A DNA stretch of 64,000 bases from Microplitis mediator (GCF_029852145.1 NC_079973.1:19920422-19984421), one strand, 5' to 3'; counted from the first letter of the stretch, positions 16,846-29,195 are shown. Numbers and translations: made by a program. Notes: a model not told the origin generated them from the sequence alone.

Positions 16846-17740
16846 GCAACTCTTTATTAATATATATATTGTTTGTGTTTATCCATTTATTATTAATATT
16901 CATTTCCTGTCATTTATGTTTTATTTATCTCCCAGTATTTTGTCATTTTTATTTAAGTAAACCAGCGTTGTAACGAAATTGACGTGGGTAAATTTAATTG
17001 TATCGAATTTATCGTGATTATAATTAACTCGAAAAATAAATAATTAGTATAAATTAATTAATGGATTTTATTTAAAAAAAAAAATATTGACTTGATTTTT
17101 TTGATAAAATTATGAGACTAGAAAACCGAATTAGACAAAATTTAAATTTGAAATTAAATATTATTATTTTAATTTAATAAATAGTTGTTGTGGCAAATGC
17201 AAAGTTGAATTAATTAATGGGTTTAATTTTTTAAAAAGATGATTTCTATTTAATTTTTTTGGTAAAATTATTAGACTAAAATACTGAGTTAAAATAAAAT
17301 TTAAAGTTAAGATTACTTATTACTATTTTAGTTTATTAATAATAATTAGCTGTAATGAATGCAAAGCATCCCAATAATAATTGAGCTCAATTTTACAGCA
17401 AACAGTACATACTTTATTGTATTTGCTTACGTAAAATTGAGCTCAATTGGTTATCATGGCAACAGTTTTATTATTATTTAAAATCAGCTGTTGGTAAGGC
17501 TGATAATAATGTAAAAGCTTATCAGTTGTCGTTTGATAATCTACAATCATCAACCAATCATCAGTACATAATATCAAGTTCTAAGATTAATTCTGTTTTT
17601 AGATACCCTGATAGGCACCTTATCCACAAGTTAACTTCAAGCTATTGCCGTATTCTGAAACCAATTAAAAGGAAAGTGTTGGAGAGCAAGCAGTTGCTTT
17701 TAAGTTGACAGTAAATTGTCTGTAACTTGAATTCAATTTG
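16846..17740. other. Intergenic 3' of beta-1 tubulin
   Basis: AT-rich. A short inverted pair (aattgagctcaattttac at 17380-17397 and gtaaaattgagctcaatt at 17432-17449) marks a small hairpin. A 60-codon ORF at 17526-17708 has no recognisable features. Confidence 0.4.
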
Positions 17741-18251
17741 CCCGGGTCAAAATATCTAGCCTCACTGAGTAAAGAAAACATTTTGAGCCTCAAATGATGT
17801 TCAAAAAGCCTCAAAGATCCTCAAGAAGCCTCGATGAGCATCAAATGAACCTACTACTCGACACGTACTTGAAAATCGGAACGTTTTTCGTGAAACGAAA
17901 ATAAAAAAACGGAATGAAAAGTGGAAATATACGGGATCTAGATTTCTGAAATGTTTCGCACGTCAACCGGAAATTCCAGGCCACCCCCAACTACCTCTTA
18001 AGTCACCTTTAGATTCAAATTATATAAATTATTTTCATTTTCGTTGCGTGAAAAACGTTCCGATCTTCAGGTACATCTACTCGACTATGTAATGTAAATT
18101 CGATTAGTATTATTTGAGGCTCTTTGATCACCATTTGAGGCTTTTTGAACATCATTTGAGGTTCAAAATGCTTTTTTTTACCCAGTGAGACTGGATTGAG
18201 GCTTACTTGGGTTGGATGAGGCTAGATTGAGGCTAGATATTTTGACCCGGG
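17741..18251. mobile_element. MITE family E (CCCGGGTCAAAATATCTAGCC ends), copy 1, with nested family C
   Basis: Left CCCGGGTCAAAATATCTAGC is mirrored at 18230-18251. The interior repeats GAGGCT / AGCCTC words (CCTCAAATGATGTTCAAAAA). It is split by the family C copy at 17868-18071. A related, unsplit copy lies at 35119-35389. Confidence 0.85.
17868..18071. mobile_element. MITE family C, copy 2 (nested in family E)
   Basis: Its ends CTTGAAAATCGGAACGTTTT and AAAACGTTCCGATCTTCAGG (the second reading into the flank) are inverted. The inner block GGCCACCCCCAACTACC is the reverse complement of the block in copy 1 near 3490. Confidence 0.8.
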
Positions 18252-18699
18252 TGACTACAAGTGTTACTGTCAGACAATGAAGTTAAGTTGATTGAAGGTT
18301 TCACTTCAAATTGACGGAAAGATTTTCTGTTAAATTACATTCAGATGACGGCAGTAGATTTGCATCAACTTGCACGCAATTGTCCAGCCGAGGCTTGCCA
18401 GAAACTTGTCGTTAAATTAGCCGTAAATGTTTCACTGCAGAACTTGCTAAGCAATTATATTTAGAGTGTGGCTATCAGGGTATATATTCCTTTTAGAAAT
18501 GTATAGCTATTGTAGAGGATCTCATATCGCAATTTTCAAAAGATTTTACTGCAATATGTTTTATTTTGCCGAAAAATGCCATCAGTTCAAAAGTTCATAT
18601 ATGTACGTATGGATCTATGTATATAATATTATAATTCGAAACGTCAAATTTTGTAGGGTAAAATTTATTTACCGAATTCTTTTTAACTCCTGATTGATA

Positions 18700-19690
18700 A
18701 CGACTGAGAGTAATTTTTTTAAAAATCTATATCTCGGCGAAATTGTAACTATGCTATTTTTTTTTCATTAATGCTTTGACTTTTTAACTTCCCGCTATGA
18801 AAATTAAAAATTTTCTAAAATAAGAGAAGTTATTAGTTTCGGTCCGGTTCTCGAAAATCGAGTTTTCACCAGATCGCGATGTTTTAAAGTTCTAAAAAAC
18901 TAATTAATCGATTTGAACGTGCTTTGCGGCAATCGAAAGGCTTCAATAAGACTTAGTATTGATTAGATTTTGAAGTCGATCGCTGGAGTAGATTACAAGT
19001 TTTACGAAAGATAAAAATAAATTATTTTTTTTTGAGTTTTTGTTACGTAACTCTTAAATCGCTTAACCGATTTGTTTTCATGTCCCTGATTAAACAACTG
19101 AATTCGACCGAATTAAAAATTTTAATTTTTCTCAATTCTGTTAAATTCGGTAAGACAGAATTTAAAAGAATTCAAGAATTATTTTTGAATTAAACAGAAT
19201 AGAATTATTTGAATAAGTTTCAATTTGGATAAATTTTGGTTTTCCTGCCGAATTATACAGAATTCTTTTTTAAGTTAGGTACCGAATTAACAGAATTTAT
19301 CTGAAATATATAGAATTTAAAATTCAATTCTGTTTAATTCGATCGAATTCAGTTGTTTAATCAGGGGTTAGATCAAATCTAAGTCTCAACAAGCTTTTTT
19401 GATTGCCGCAGAGCACATGAAAATCGGTAGATTTGTTCTAGAGATATCATCAGACAAAAATTAATTTTTTTCAGCGAAATCTATGTTTTTTCAGTCAGAA
19501 ATTTTACCAACATCGACGTTTGTGAGCTCGAAAACAACGGGAAGATTTCGGGTTGGCCTACAGGACCAACCGTTTTTCAGATTTATTTTAAATTAATTGA
19601 TAAAATTTTAATACCCTTATGACAGTTAAGTCATTGAATATTTAAACAAAGTGGGGGACACTATCTGAGGACGCCTTTAAATCTTTGAGC
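18700..19690. repeat. Dispersed repeat F, copy 1 (about 1 kb), with nested element
   Basis: It shares long stretches with 50195-50960: GGGAAGTTATTGGTTTCGG-like, TAGATTTTGGAATCGATCG-like, ATCTAAGTCTCAACAAGC, TTTTGATTGCCGCAGA and CAACCGTTTTTCAGATT. The outer ends (AAATCTATATCTCGGCGAAATTG and the GGGGGACACTATCT region) also match the foldback at 35466-36090. A 287-bp palindromic element interrupts it at 19083-19369. Confidence 0.75.
19083..19369. mobile_element. Nested palindromic element (CCCTGATTAAACAACTGAATT ends)
   Basis: CCCTGATTAAACAACTGAAT at the left is inverted as ATTCAGTTGTTTAATCAGGG at the right. The interior is mirrored GAATTAAACAGAATT words. It is absent from the matching position in the copy near 50815. 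Confidence 0.85.
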
Positions 19691-20260
19691 TCTTAAGACA
19701 ATTGAATTAATTAAAGACCTGAACCCGAGACTACTTCCCGTCAATCAAAAAATCGCGTGTCTCGGTGGTCCTTTTTTTAAATCTTTTTCTTTTTAATTTT
19801 AATTCACTATAATTATAATTTATAATATATAAATAGAATGACTTATAAATTTTTTCAGTACTAATTAAAAAGTTTATACTTCAAAAATTGCTACAGATCA
19901 AACAAGAGTAAGCTTCGTAAAAAAAGTTTGTTTGTTTAAGCAAACGGGACTTTTGACAGATAAAGTTTGTGAAAAAAAAAGTCTTTCTCTTTATTAAAAG
20001 TGTTACATGGATACAATGTGAAATGTTTATGTGTAAGATGAAAAAGATAGTACAGAGTACAGACGGATACGTTTTACTGCACAACATATATATGTATAGA
20101 TACATATATAATGATAATATGCTGCCATTAAAACATTTCAATTTGGATCTCCGACTGAGAATGTACGGCATTTGTAGCAATGTCTAGTGTAAGCTTATTT
20201 CTTGGCATTTAAACTCAACTTTAGTCATTCTACTCTTATCTCTCTCCTCACTACATTTCT

Positions 20261-20264
20261 CCAT

Positions 20265-20300
<36 letters not shown>
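20261..20300. repeat. (TA)n microsatellite
   Basis: Alternating AT/TA dinucleotides lie about 550 bp upstream of the beta-3 tubulin ATG. Confidence 0.9.
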
Positions 20301-20305
<5 letters not shown>

Positions 20306-20664
20306 TGTATAGGCGAAAGAAAAGAAACATTTAAAGCTTCCAGTAAGAGTTGACTCATCTCCATTATTTATAACATCCTTCATTTTTTTAAACTCAAAAA
20401 ATTTCAACTATCAAATTTTTATATTTCTCACTAAAAAATATAACATATGTATATTAAAAATTGTTATAAATTTTTTATTGAAAATATTTATAAAGAAAAT
20501 TTTAAATTACAAAATTTACCGTAAAAAAAAACCGCGAAAATTGGTTTAAAAATTTTTAAATGTAAATAAATAAAGAGAATAAAAGATTTAAAATGAAATA
20601 TATGTGAGAAATTAAAAGAAAAATATAAATAATAAAATTTAAAATATTTTTATATTTCAGTGAT

Positions 20665-20846
20665 AAAAAAAGTGTCACCCCCACTACTGGAGTTGCGTGT
20701 GATCGGCGCGAGTTGAGGGTTGAGACCGATCTAAGTCGAGTCGAGTTTGTGCCGCAGACGTGGCTGCATCTTCTGAAGACATCAGTCTCTTCAACAATCG
20801 ATTTTAAATAATTTTAATTGTTACACTACATAAATTTATTTAAATC
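20665..20846 (+). promoter_or_regulatory. Putative promoter and 5' UTR of beta-3 tubulin
   Basis: A GC-rich island (ggcgcgagttgagggttgag, gtcgagtcgag) sits in AT-rich DNA and ends in a perfect insect initiator TCAGTC at 20782-20787, which places a possible start 63 bp before the ATG. No TATA box is seen. Confidence 0.5.
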
Positions 20847-20903
20847 ATGAGAGAAATCGTTCACTTGCAAGCCGGTCAATGCGGCAATCAAATTGGCGCC
20901 AAG
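20847..20903 (+). CDS. Beta-3 tubulin exon 1
   Basis: It encodes [19 protein letters not shown], then donor gtaaat in phase 0. It is too short to show as a long ORF. Confidence 0.95.
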
Positions 20904-23900
20904 GTAAATTTTTTAAAAATAATAACTGAATATTAATTTTGTTTAAAAAATTTTTTAATAATAAATATTAGTGTGTAATTTATATGAAGGGCTTTAAATA
21001 ATATTTTATTACACAAGTTACTTCCGTACATATGTGTAATTACATGAGAGCACATTCTGAAATATAATATTACTTACACTGTTCTACAACTTCATGAAAT
21101 ATAATACTAATTTTCGGTCACTAACACCGTACAGGAAGTTCTTTAATTTATTATTATTATCAATTTCTTTTTTCTTTGTTTTTGCTAAAGCTGACGTATT
21201 AGTCATTGTCTCAACTTTTTTTTACAGTGCTAATTATTATCAATGAAATCATCTTACAAACACTCAGTCATATCTTATACTTACAGATATAATTTTATAT
21301 TAGTCATTAAATTAATTTACTTTCGAATAAATTTCCAATTAAAAATATTTTTTAAATATTAGTATAGTGATTATTTTATTTATACTAAAAAAAAAAAAAA
21401 ATGATTTATTTTTATTGTTTCAAAATTCGATTAAATTTTATTGAGGAGTTTGATGATAAAAGATCAATGATCTTCACATCTTAATTGGAATGAAACAATT
21501 TTATGAGCCAGTCTAGTCTTTAAATGGCACTTGGACTTGAATTATTGGTAATTCTCTTTTATCAATCATAAAGCAATATATTGTTATATAGAATCGTTTT
21601 ATCTTAATTATATTTCTTATTTATGCCTCAATAAAAAATATAATTAAACTGGGATTTTTTCATTTTATAATTTTTTAACTTTTATCGATTGTTATTATTT
21701 TTATTTTTAGTTTTATTATTTAATTACTTGATGAAAGTTATTTTAGTAACTCAGTAATTTTAATTTATACTCTGTAAAAAATCGGGAGTGAATTCGGATT
21801 TTATTTAAATCCAAAATTTATTCATCACTCGGTTTCGGAGTTTTTACAAAAAATCACTCCCCGTACGGAGTAAATAAAGAATTGGTCTTGTCATCGGAGT
21901 GATTTCGGAGTGATCTGTATATTATTTAAGTCCGCATTCACTCCACAAATTTTTTATAGTGTAGGTAAATAATTAAAAAAATTTTTAAATAATTCAAAAA
22001 AATAGAAAAAGTAATCAAATAAAAAAATAATTTCCGGATCAAATGACAATTTTTTTATGTAAAAAAAATTTAATTCCAAAAATCATAACAGTGAACTTTG
22101 AGTTGATAATTTTTTAAATTTTCAAATAATTTATGAATATAAAAACATTTAACTTTATGACTTCGTTTCGCTAAAAGTCGAAAATTATTCATGGTTTTAG
22201 TTTTTTTTTTAGTTCATTCTTTCAACCAAAAAAATTTTCAACTCAAATAATTTTTTCTTTAAAAATTCTAAAAAACTTGTCTTAGAAATTCTCCAGTTAT
22301 AAATTTTTTTTTACTCTTAAATTTTTTATGATCCTGAAGTGAATACACAATTAATAATTTTCGGATTTTTTTTTTCAATCAATCTCAGAAAAAAAAAAAC
22401 TAAAAATGTGCACATGTACAAAATTTAAAAAACTAAGTGCAATTTTTTAAAATATTTTTTTTTTATAATTTAGTTTTGAAAAAATTCAAAAAATCATTAG
22501 ACGTCGGCTAACTTCAGTGTCATAAATTATTTCAGTTTCAGAAATGATCAATTCAAAGTTTAAAATTCTCTTAAATTTCAAAGTTCACAATTATAAACAT
22601 TTTTGTAATTAAATTTTTTTTACGCGATATTACAAACTTTCAACAAAATTATTTCTTGATACAAAAATATTTATTTTATCAAAAAAAAAATTTTTTTTCT
22701 CAGTCTATTCCTGTGTTTCTACACAAGAACTATCATATATCAATATGGGATACAGTAATTTTTTTCCATGAAGCAAAAATAGATAATAAGTATAACGGGT
22801 TTTTAAAATTATCGAATGAAACAAAAAAAGTAACATCAGTTTATTTAGCTTGACTATATATATAATTATGATATCGCCCAAGTGGATCATAATCATAAAG
22901 AATGTAGTAGCCACTAACAATTACAGTCATTGAGTTTTTTAAGTACGATCTTGGCTGAATGAGTGGTATAGTTATATATCATAAGTGGTAACAAAATTTA
23001 AAGTGAGTCAATAGTACAATCACTAGCTGTATTTCAAACATCAGTTAACTTATTATAAATAATAAAATATTATTTTATTATTTGTTATAAAAACTTAATG
23101 TGGCACATGTATATTTTTCAATAATAAATTGAGTAAAATGACATAATTATTTATTATTTACTTATATGACGTATGACGGACACAATAATTATACGGTTGA
23201 AATAATTTTAAATTCATCAACCGTAATACAATTTTTATAGTCTAGTTATTTATAAAATTGTACGGTAATTTTAAATAATTGTAGTTAATTATCAATATAA
23301 ATATTTATTTTATTTATTTATTGACAATCAATCAATTAATTCATTTACTGTAAAAAAATGGGGAGTGAATTTAAAGTGATTACGGATTTTAATTCAATCC
23401 GAATTTACTCCGTTACTTGGAGTTTCGGAGTTTAAAAAAAAATCACTACACTGTAAAAAATGAGTGCGAATGTAGCAGACATCAGACAAATTCAAAATTA
23501 TTAATAAATAGAGTAAATAATAAATAAAATAAAATTGAAAAAAATGCGCATTTGAAAAATTTTGAAATTACTAAGTGCATTTTTTATAAATATTATTTTT
23601 TAAATTATTTACTCTATTTATTAATAATTTTTAATTTGTTTGATGTCTGCTACATTCACACTCATTGTATGATTCTGAAGTTAACCGACATCTAATAATT
23701 TTTGGAATTTTTCAAAATCATAAATTACAAAAAAAAAATATTTTAAGAAATTGCACTTATGGTTTTTTAAATTTTCTACAAGTGCATATTTTTAGTTTTT
23801 TTAATTTTTGTAATTAACTAGTCGAAAATAAAATCCGCAAATTTTTAATTGTCTGCTAAATTCAGGATCATCTCAGTGTAAAAAATTTGCGGAGTGAACG

Positions 23901-26900
23901 CGAAGCGGACTACTGTTTATTTATTTAATTCTCTTGGAGTGAAATTTACTCCAAAGGGGAGTTTATTTTAATACTAAAACTCCGAATCGGAGTAAATGCG
24001 GATTTAAATAAAATCCAGACGATTCTGAAATCACTCCGTTGAATAGACAAACTCCTTATTTACTGCGAGAGTGATTTTTTTAAACTCCGAAACTCCGAGT
24101 GATGGAGTGAATTCGGATTTACATAAAATTCATAATCACTCCCGATTTTTTACGGCGTACGCATACGGAGTAAATAGGGAGTTTGTTTTTTTTCAGATGA
24201 GTGATTTCGGAGTGATCTGAATTTAATTTGAATCCGCATTCACTCCAATTCGGAATTTTAAAATTAAAATGAACTTTTTTAGGGATGAATTTCACTCCGG
24301 GGAGATTAAATAAATAAACAGTCATTCGCTCCGCACTGACTCCGGATTTATTCCGCTAATTTTTTTACAGTATAAAGATTTATTGATGATATAAATGTAT
24401 GAAGGGTTCTCAGAGTGTGGCTCGTGACAAAATTCTAATAATAAATATTTCGAAAATAGATAAATAAAAAAATGAAAAAGGAATAAAATAAATAAATGAC
24501 ATAAATTAAGACGAAGATGAAATGGAAGAGAGGGTGAGAATAGGGGAGATGACAGACTCCTCCTCAAGGCAGGAGGCCATAGGCCGTGTTAATTTTGTCA
24601 TCTTCTATTCCTGGACTCTTAAAAATTATCCACATACATACATACTTAGTTGCTAAGTATTTAAAGACCATTTTCGTATTTTAGAAACATGATACAGTCT
24701 AGGATAATTAGCTGTTACTTAATTATAATTTACATTTATAATTATTAATAATTAACAATTAATTAAATAATTATAGTTCTGGGAAGTGATATCTGAAGAA
24801 CATGGGATTGATCAAAATGGAATTTATCATGGCGACAGTGATCTTCAATTAGAAAGAATTTCCGTTTACTACAATGAAGCTTCCGGTGAGTTATAAACTC
24901 ATTAAATAAAAATTAATTTATTAAAATTTCTCAAAGAATGTCCCGGTTGTTTTTTTTTCTTTTCTCATACACAGAAAAAAATTAATTTTAAAAATTAGTG
25001 TTTAAAATTGTAACCCGTGTTATAAATTTTTAATGTTCAACTTACGATTTTTAAAGTTCAAATATTAAATCTTCCCGCATAAACAATAAATTATAATATT
25101 TATTCTTTAATTATTTAATTATAAATGAAAAAATTACTATTTATAATGATAGTATTTACTGATCACTTTATTATTATATTACTTGTCTCTCCTCAATTTA
25201 TATAGTTCATTTTTTTCCGTGTATCAAATTTATTTATTTCCATTCTCGTAAGCAACCCCACGATTTTCTTAATTCAACGAGCGATCTCGCGTGATCTAAA
25301 ATAGCGCAAGTCAAAAGTCCGCGACGAGAAAGACGAATAAAAGGATTAAATGAAATGAAATGAAATGAAATGAAATAAAATAAAGTTGGAATGACTCGTG
25401 TTCTCCACTGCGACGGAAATAAATCCTTTGTACATATACAGTATATACGCTTGTAAGTTTACACAAAACTTGTCGCTAAAATTAATACCAACATTATTTT
25501 AATTCTAACAACTACTAAATTTATTATCCAATAAATTTGTTTATTTTATTTAATTATAGGGACTACATATTTTGGATACCAAATATAAAAACATCAATTT
25601 TTATAACTCATTGATTGATTAATTAATTAATTAATTTGATCTAATTATTTTACGTAAATGTTAATGAAAATTTATCTAACGTAAATGTGTATGTGTACCT
25701 TATCGTAACCAGTATGTCAAAGAATTGATTGTAGGTATTTAGTATAATCGATACAAGCTAATTTGAAAACTAAACAGCATACGGGAGAACCCGTATATGC
25801 ATTTCCGTTAGTTATTTTGGTCATCACACGGGTTTTCGGTAATACAGCTCAATAATATATTCTTAACATGCAATACTTACATTCGTTGGTTAAAAACTAA
25901 CGGTACTTGGTATAAAATAAGCGAAATATAATAACCTTTATATTTCACTATTACACTGTTAAAAATTTTTCTTTAAATTTAAAGTAAGTTACTAGAGGTG
26001 TGCGAATCGTGTTTGAATCGAATCGAATTGAATATAAGTACTACTCGATTCAAAATTCAAAGTGAACAATTCTATTTTATCGTCGTATTTTTATCATCGT
26101 ATTGACTTAAATTTTAATTTCAAGCCCGCAAGCAGCACAAACCCATATAACAATCTTTTTCAATTCTTGAGCAAGTCTGCTCTCAAGATCAATAGGTGTC
26201 AGTGTCTTTTTCTACGTTTGTGTTGCTGCAGATATTTGTGACCAGATTTAAACTGCAAGCCTTACACAAGAAACTCGTGTCAGATTATAAATCAATTCTG
26301 GAGGAAGACTATAGTTGAAAATAGTTGCACATGGCTTGCTCAAGATCTGCTCAAGGCTCAAAATTGACCTTGAGTCTTGAGCAGATCTTGAGCAAGCCAT
26401 GCGTAAGTACTTACTGTAAGTTACTGGTGCAAGAAATGCGTCAGACACTTTTTATTGCACCATGTTCAAGGTATCTTTAATATTCTTGCGTACGATACCA
26501 TGAGCAAGACATACGGAAATCTTGACATAGGTTTCTTGATACACGATCTTGCGAAAGACACATATGTAGAAAAAGACACTAGCAGCTAGGGGTCTGGCTC
26601 AAGATACTTACTCCAGAATCTTGTTCAAATACGTGTTACTAGGGAAGACAACCTCAAGATGTCATAAAGATGTCTTTTAAAAGTACAAGACAAATATTTT
26701 TTTGTCTCAATGTCAAGTTTTTCTATATAAATAAGACTTACGAATGTTGGTCCTAGGAGCCGTAGAAAATTTATCTTATCTTAAAAAAGACGTATCGATT
26801 AAAAAATCGTTTTTATGATTCATTCGACCACTATTGGTAATTTACTTTTTGTCGTCACTTGTGTTAAGTCTTTTAAGTAGATATTTTTTCGGTGACACGA

Positions 26901-28937
26901 ATTTCTGATCGTTTTGTCAACATTTTGGTGCCTTATCGATATGTCAAAAAACAGCCTAAAAACTTATATCTTATAGATGTCAAAAAGTCGTGTGCTACTT
27001 GGGTCGTTCATAAGAAAATTTTTGAACTATTTGTAAATTTTCGAATAATTCGAAAACTTGCGAAAAATTTTTAGTCTTCAACTATTGGTAAATTCAGGAA
27101 TAATTTGAATACTTACAAATAATTAGAAAATTCAAAAGTTCGAATTTTGTTTTATTTTATTAAAATTTTTTTTTTTTTTTTATTGTCCACAAGCCAATTA
27201 ATTTTAAAGCTTGTAGTTATTTGGAAAACAATAATTTTAATTCATAGTTAATTTTTGAATGAGAAATTTCATAGCAAGACTTTAATGAACTCACAATTAT
27301 TGAACCCTATAATAAGGTCCTTAAAAAAAAAAATTAATATTGTATTTTTAGATTCTTTTAAATTAAAATCCACTCAATGTCTTGATTAATCACTTAAAAC
27401 ATATATTTTCAAATAGTCACATTGTATTTTCAAATCGACATTCATGTAAATTAAATAAATTTATATGACAATTATCCTTGAAAATCGAAAAATTTTTAAC
27501 AGTGTAAGGTAAGAGACCCAGTATCTGATCAGGGAACTACAAAATTTACTAAATCAGGAGACACGGTAGTATCTCGCGCCAAGTACACATTCAAACACAT
27601 GTACATGTGTGATATAGATATACAAATATATGGAGTGATCGGGTACTAGGTCTCTTACCTTATATAATTGATGTATTTATTTTATATAATTTATTTATTT
27701 TTCTATTTGTATACTAAATAAATAATTTATTACAGTTGCAACAGCAACAAATGGAGGTAAATATGTACCCCGAGCAATTTTATTGGACTTGGAACCAGGA
27801 ACAATGGACGCAGTTCGTTCAGGAGCCTACGGAAAACTATTTCGGCCAGATAATTACGTCTTCGGACAATCAGGGGCAGGAAACAATTGGGCCAAAGGAC
27901 ATTACACTGAAGGAGCCGAGCTAGTAGACTCAGTACTTGATGTAGTTCGCAAAGAATGTGAAAACTGCGATTGCCTACAAGGTTTCCAGTTAACCCACTC
28001 CCTCGGCGGTGGAACAGGATCCGGCATGGGTACTCTTCTTATCTCAAAGATCCGCGAAGAGTATCCTGATAGAATAATGAACACTTACTCTGTAATGCCC
28101 TCGCCAAAAGTATCTGATACTGTCGTCGAGCCTTACAATGCAACTTTGTCTGTTCACCAGTTGGTTGAAAACACCGACGAGACTTATTGTATTGACAATG
28201 AAGCTCTTTATGACATTTGTTTCCGTACTTTGAAGGTTGCAAATCCTTCTTACGGTGACTTGAACCATCTTGTATCACTTACAATGTCGGGAGTGACCAC
28301 TTGCTTAAGATTCCCTGGACAATTGAATGCTGACTTGCGTAAACTTGCTGTCAATATGGTACCGTTTCCACGACTGCACTTTTTTATGCCTGGTTTCGCA
28401 CCTCTGACATCCCGTTCAATGCAACAATACTCAGCACTGTCAGTTCCTGAATTAACTCAACAGATGTTCGACGCTAAAAATATGATGGCTGCTTGTGACC
28501 CACGTCATGGAAGATATCTTACTGTCGCCGCTGTATTTCGGGGTAGAATGTCAATGAAAGAAGTTGATGAACAAATGCTAAGTGTCCAGAATAAAAATAG
28601 CTCGTACTTTGTTGAATGGATACCAAATAATGTTAAGACTGCGGTTTGTGATATTCCACCCAAGGGTTTGAAAATGTCGTCGACTTTCATTGGAAATACA
28701 ACAGCGATTCAGGAATTGTTTAAACGAATTTCGGAACAATTTTCTGCTATGTTTAGAAGAAAAGCTTTCCTTCATTGGTACACTGGTGAGGGTATGGATG
28801 AAATGGAATTCACTGAGGCTGAATCAAATATGAATGATTTGGTGTCTGAGTATCAACAGTACCAAGAGGCTACCGCTGAAGAAGACTTTGAAACTGAAGA
28901 AGCTGCTGATGATTTTGAAACTTGCGAACAAGAGTAA
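20847..28937 (+). CDS. Beta-tubulin, beta-3 class (Drosophila 60D type), 455 aa
   Basis: Three exons (20847-20903, 24777-24885, 27736-28937) give 455 residues. Class-specific residues DAVRSGAYGK, KECENCDC, VANPSYGDL, AAVFRGR and PPKGLKMSSTFIGNTT match the developmental, mesoderm-associated insect beta-3. A six-residue insertion VATATN (residues 56-61) follows NEAS in the H1-S2 loop. Drosophila beta-3 also has an insertion of six at this place, and here the intron splits the first inserted codon. The GTP loop GGGTGSGMG is intact. The M-loop reads TSRSMQQYSAL, differing from beta-1 at three positions. The tail after EATA is EEDFETEEAADDF and ends CEQE. The introns are 3.9 and 2.9 kb. Drosophila 60D carries enhancers in its first intron, so the same may hold here. 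Identification as a beta-tubulin is certain; the class is very likely. Confidence 0.96.
21770..21961. mobile_element. MITE family A, copy 2
   Basis: CTCTGTAAAAAATCGGGAGT opens and ACTCCACAAATTTTTTATAGTG closes the copy, flanked by TA at 21768-21769 and 21962-21963. It lies in beta-3 intron 1. Confidence 0.82.
22328..22523. mobile_element. MITE family B, copy 7
   Basis: ATGATCCTGAAGTGAATACA at the left and GGCTAACTTCAGTGTCAT at the right bound the copy. The internal ATGTGCACATGTACAAAATT is shared with other copies. Confidence 0.75.
23346..23452. mobile_element. MITE family A, copy 3 (truncated)
   Basis: TACTGTAAAAAAATGGGGAG begins the element. The sequence breaks off in AAAAAAATCACT, where the next palindrome starts. 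Confidence 0.7.
23455..23666. mobile_element. Palindromic element with long arms (GAGTGCGAATGTAGCAGACATC)
   Basis: The left arm GAGTGCGAATGTAGCAGACA with TAATAAATAGAGTAAATAA is inverted at the right as TTATTTACTCTATTTATTA with GTCTGCTACATTCACACTC. The arms are about 80-90 bp and nearly perfect. Confidence 0.82.
23668..23872. mobile_element. MITE family B, copy 8
   Basis: ATGATTCTGAAGTTAACCGA and TGTCTGCTAAATTCAGGATCAT are inverted ends. It sits between two other elements without spacer. Confidence 0.75.
23874..24372. mobile_element. MITE family A, copy 4 (composite)
   Basis: It opens with CAGTGTAAAAAATTTGCGGA and closes with CGCTAATTTTTTTACAG. An internal CCCGATTTTTTACGG near 24142-24156 is a family terminus, so two copies overlap or one is partly duplicated. 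Confidence 0.75.
24777..24885 (+). CDS. Beta-3 tubulin exon 2
   Basis: Acceptor ttatag and donor gtgagt flank 109 bp encoding FWEVISEEHGIDQNGIYHGD through NEAS, ending in phase 1. Confidence 0.93.
26200..26575. mobile_element. Foldback element with GCTCAAGATC words
   Basis: Outer ends GTGTCTTTTTCTAC and GTAGAAAAAGACAC are inverted. The core 26334-26402 is a strong palindrome (CATGGCTTGCTCAAGATCTG and its inverse). The 66-codon minus ORF over it follows from the palindrome. Confidence 0.75.
27503..27664. mobile_element. Small inverted-repeat element near the beta-3 exon 3 acceptor
   Basis: TGTAAGGTAAGAGACCCAGT at the left and the inverse TAGGTCTCTTACCTTATA at the right. It lies about 70 bp before the splice acceptor. 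Confidence 0.65.
27736..28937 (+). CDS. Beta-3 tubulin exon 3
   Basis: Acceptor ttattacag precedes the rest of a split Val codon, then ATATNGGKYVPRAILLDLEP to TAA 28935-28937. It encodes residues 56-455. Confidence 0.95.
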
Positions 28938-29012
28938 TGCAGACTGATAATTATTATTATTTAATTTATTATTTATGGTAACAATCAATAATTATTCATT
29001 TAATCACTACTT

Positions 29013-29195
29013 CACACTGTAAAAAAATTTTCAGAGTGATAGCGGATTTAAATAAAGTCCAGATCACTTCGAAATCACTCCGCTGAAAAACGGACTCCGA
29101 ATTTACTCCGTAAGCGGAGTGAATTTTTTTTAAACGGACATCCGAGTGAACTCGGATCTAAATAAAATCCGTAATCACTCGCAATTTTTTACAGT
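29013..29195. mobile_element. MITE family A, copy 5, in the beta-3 tubulin 3' UTR
   Basis: CACACTGTAAAAAAATTTTC opens and CTCGCAATTTTTTACAGT closes the copy, 76 bp after the stop codon and before the AATAAA at 29382, so the mature message would carry a foldable hairpin. Confidence 0.8.

Larger units (their letters stand above)
20904..24776 (+). other. Beta-3 tubulin intron 1 (3,873 bp)
   Basis: It holds family A and B elements (21770-21961, 22328-22523, 23346-24372) in AT-rich DNA. The stretches 20904-21760 and 24380-24776 show no element, and the latter includes a GC-richer scrap at 24535-24610. No coding exon was found. Confidence 0.45.
24886..27735 (+). other. Beta-3 tubulin intron 2 (2,850 bp)
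   Basis: AT-rich with a pentamer tract (aaatg)n at 25347-25385, a foldback at 26200-26575 and a small palindrome at 27503-27664. A GC-richer patch at 25240-25335 (caacgagcgatctcgcgtga) could be regulatory. No alternative exon was found. Confidence 0.45.

Noticed and set aside
17526..17708. 60-codon ORF after beta-1 tubulin
   Set aside because: No signal peptide, domain or codon bias; it lies between short inverted repeats and a MITE.
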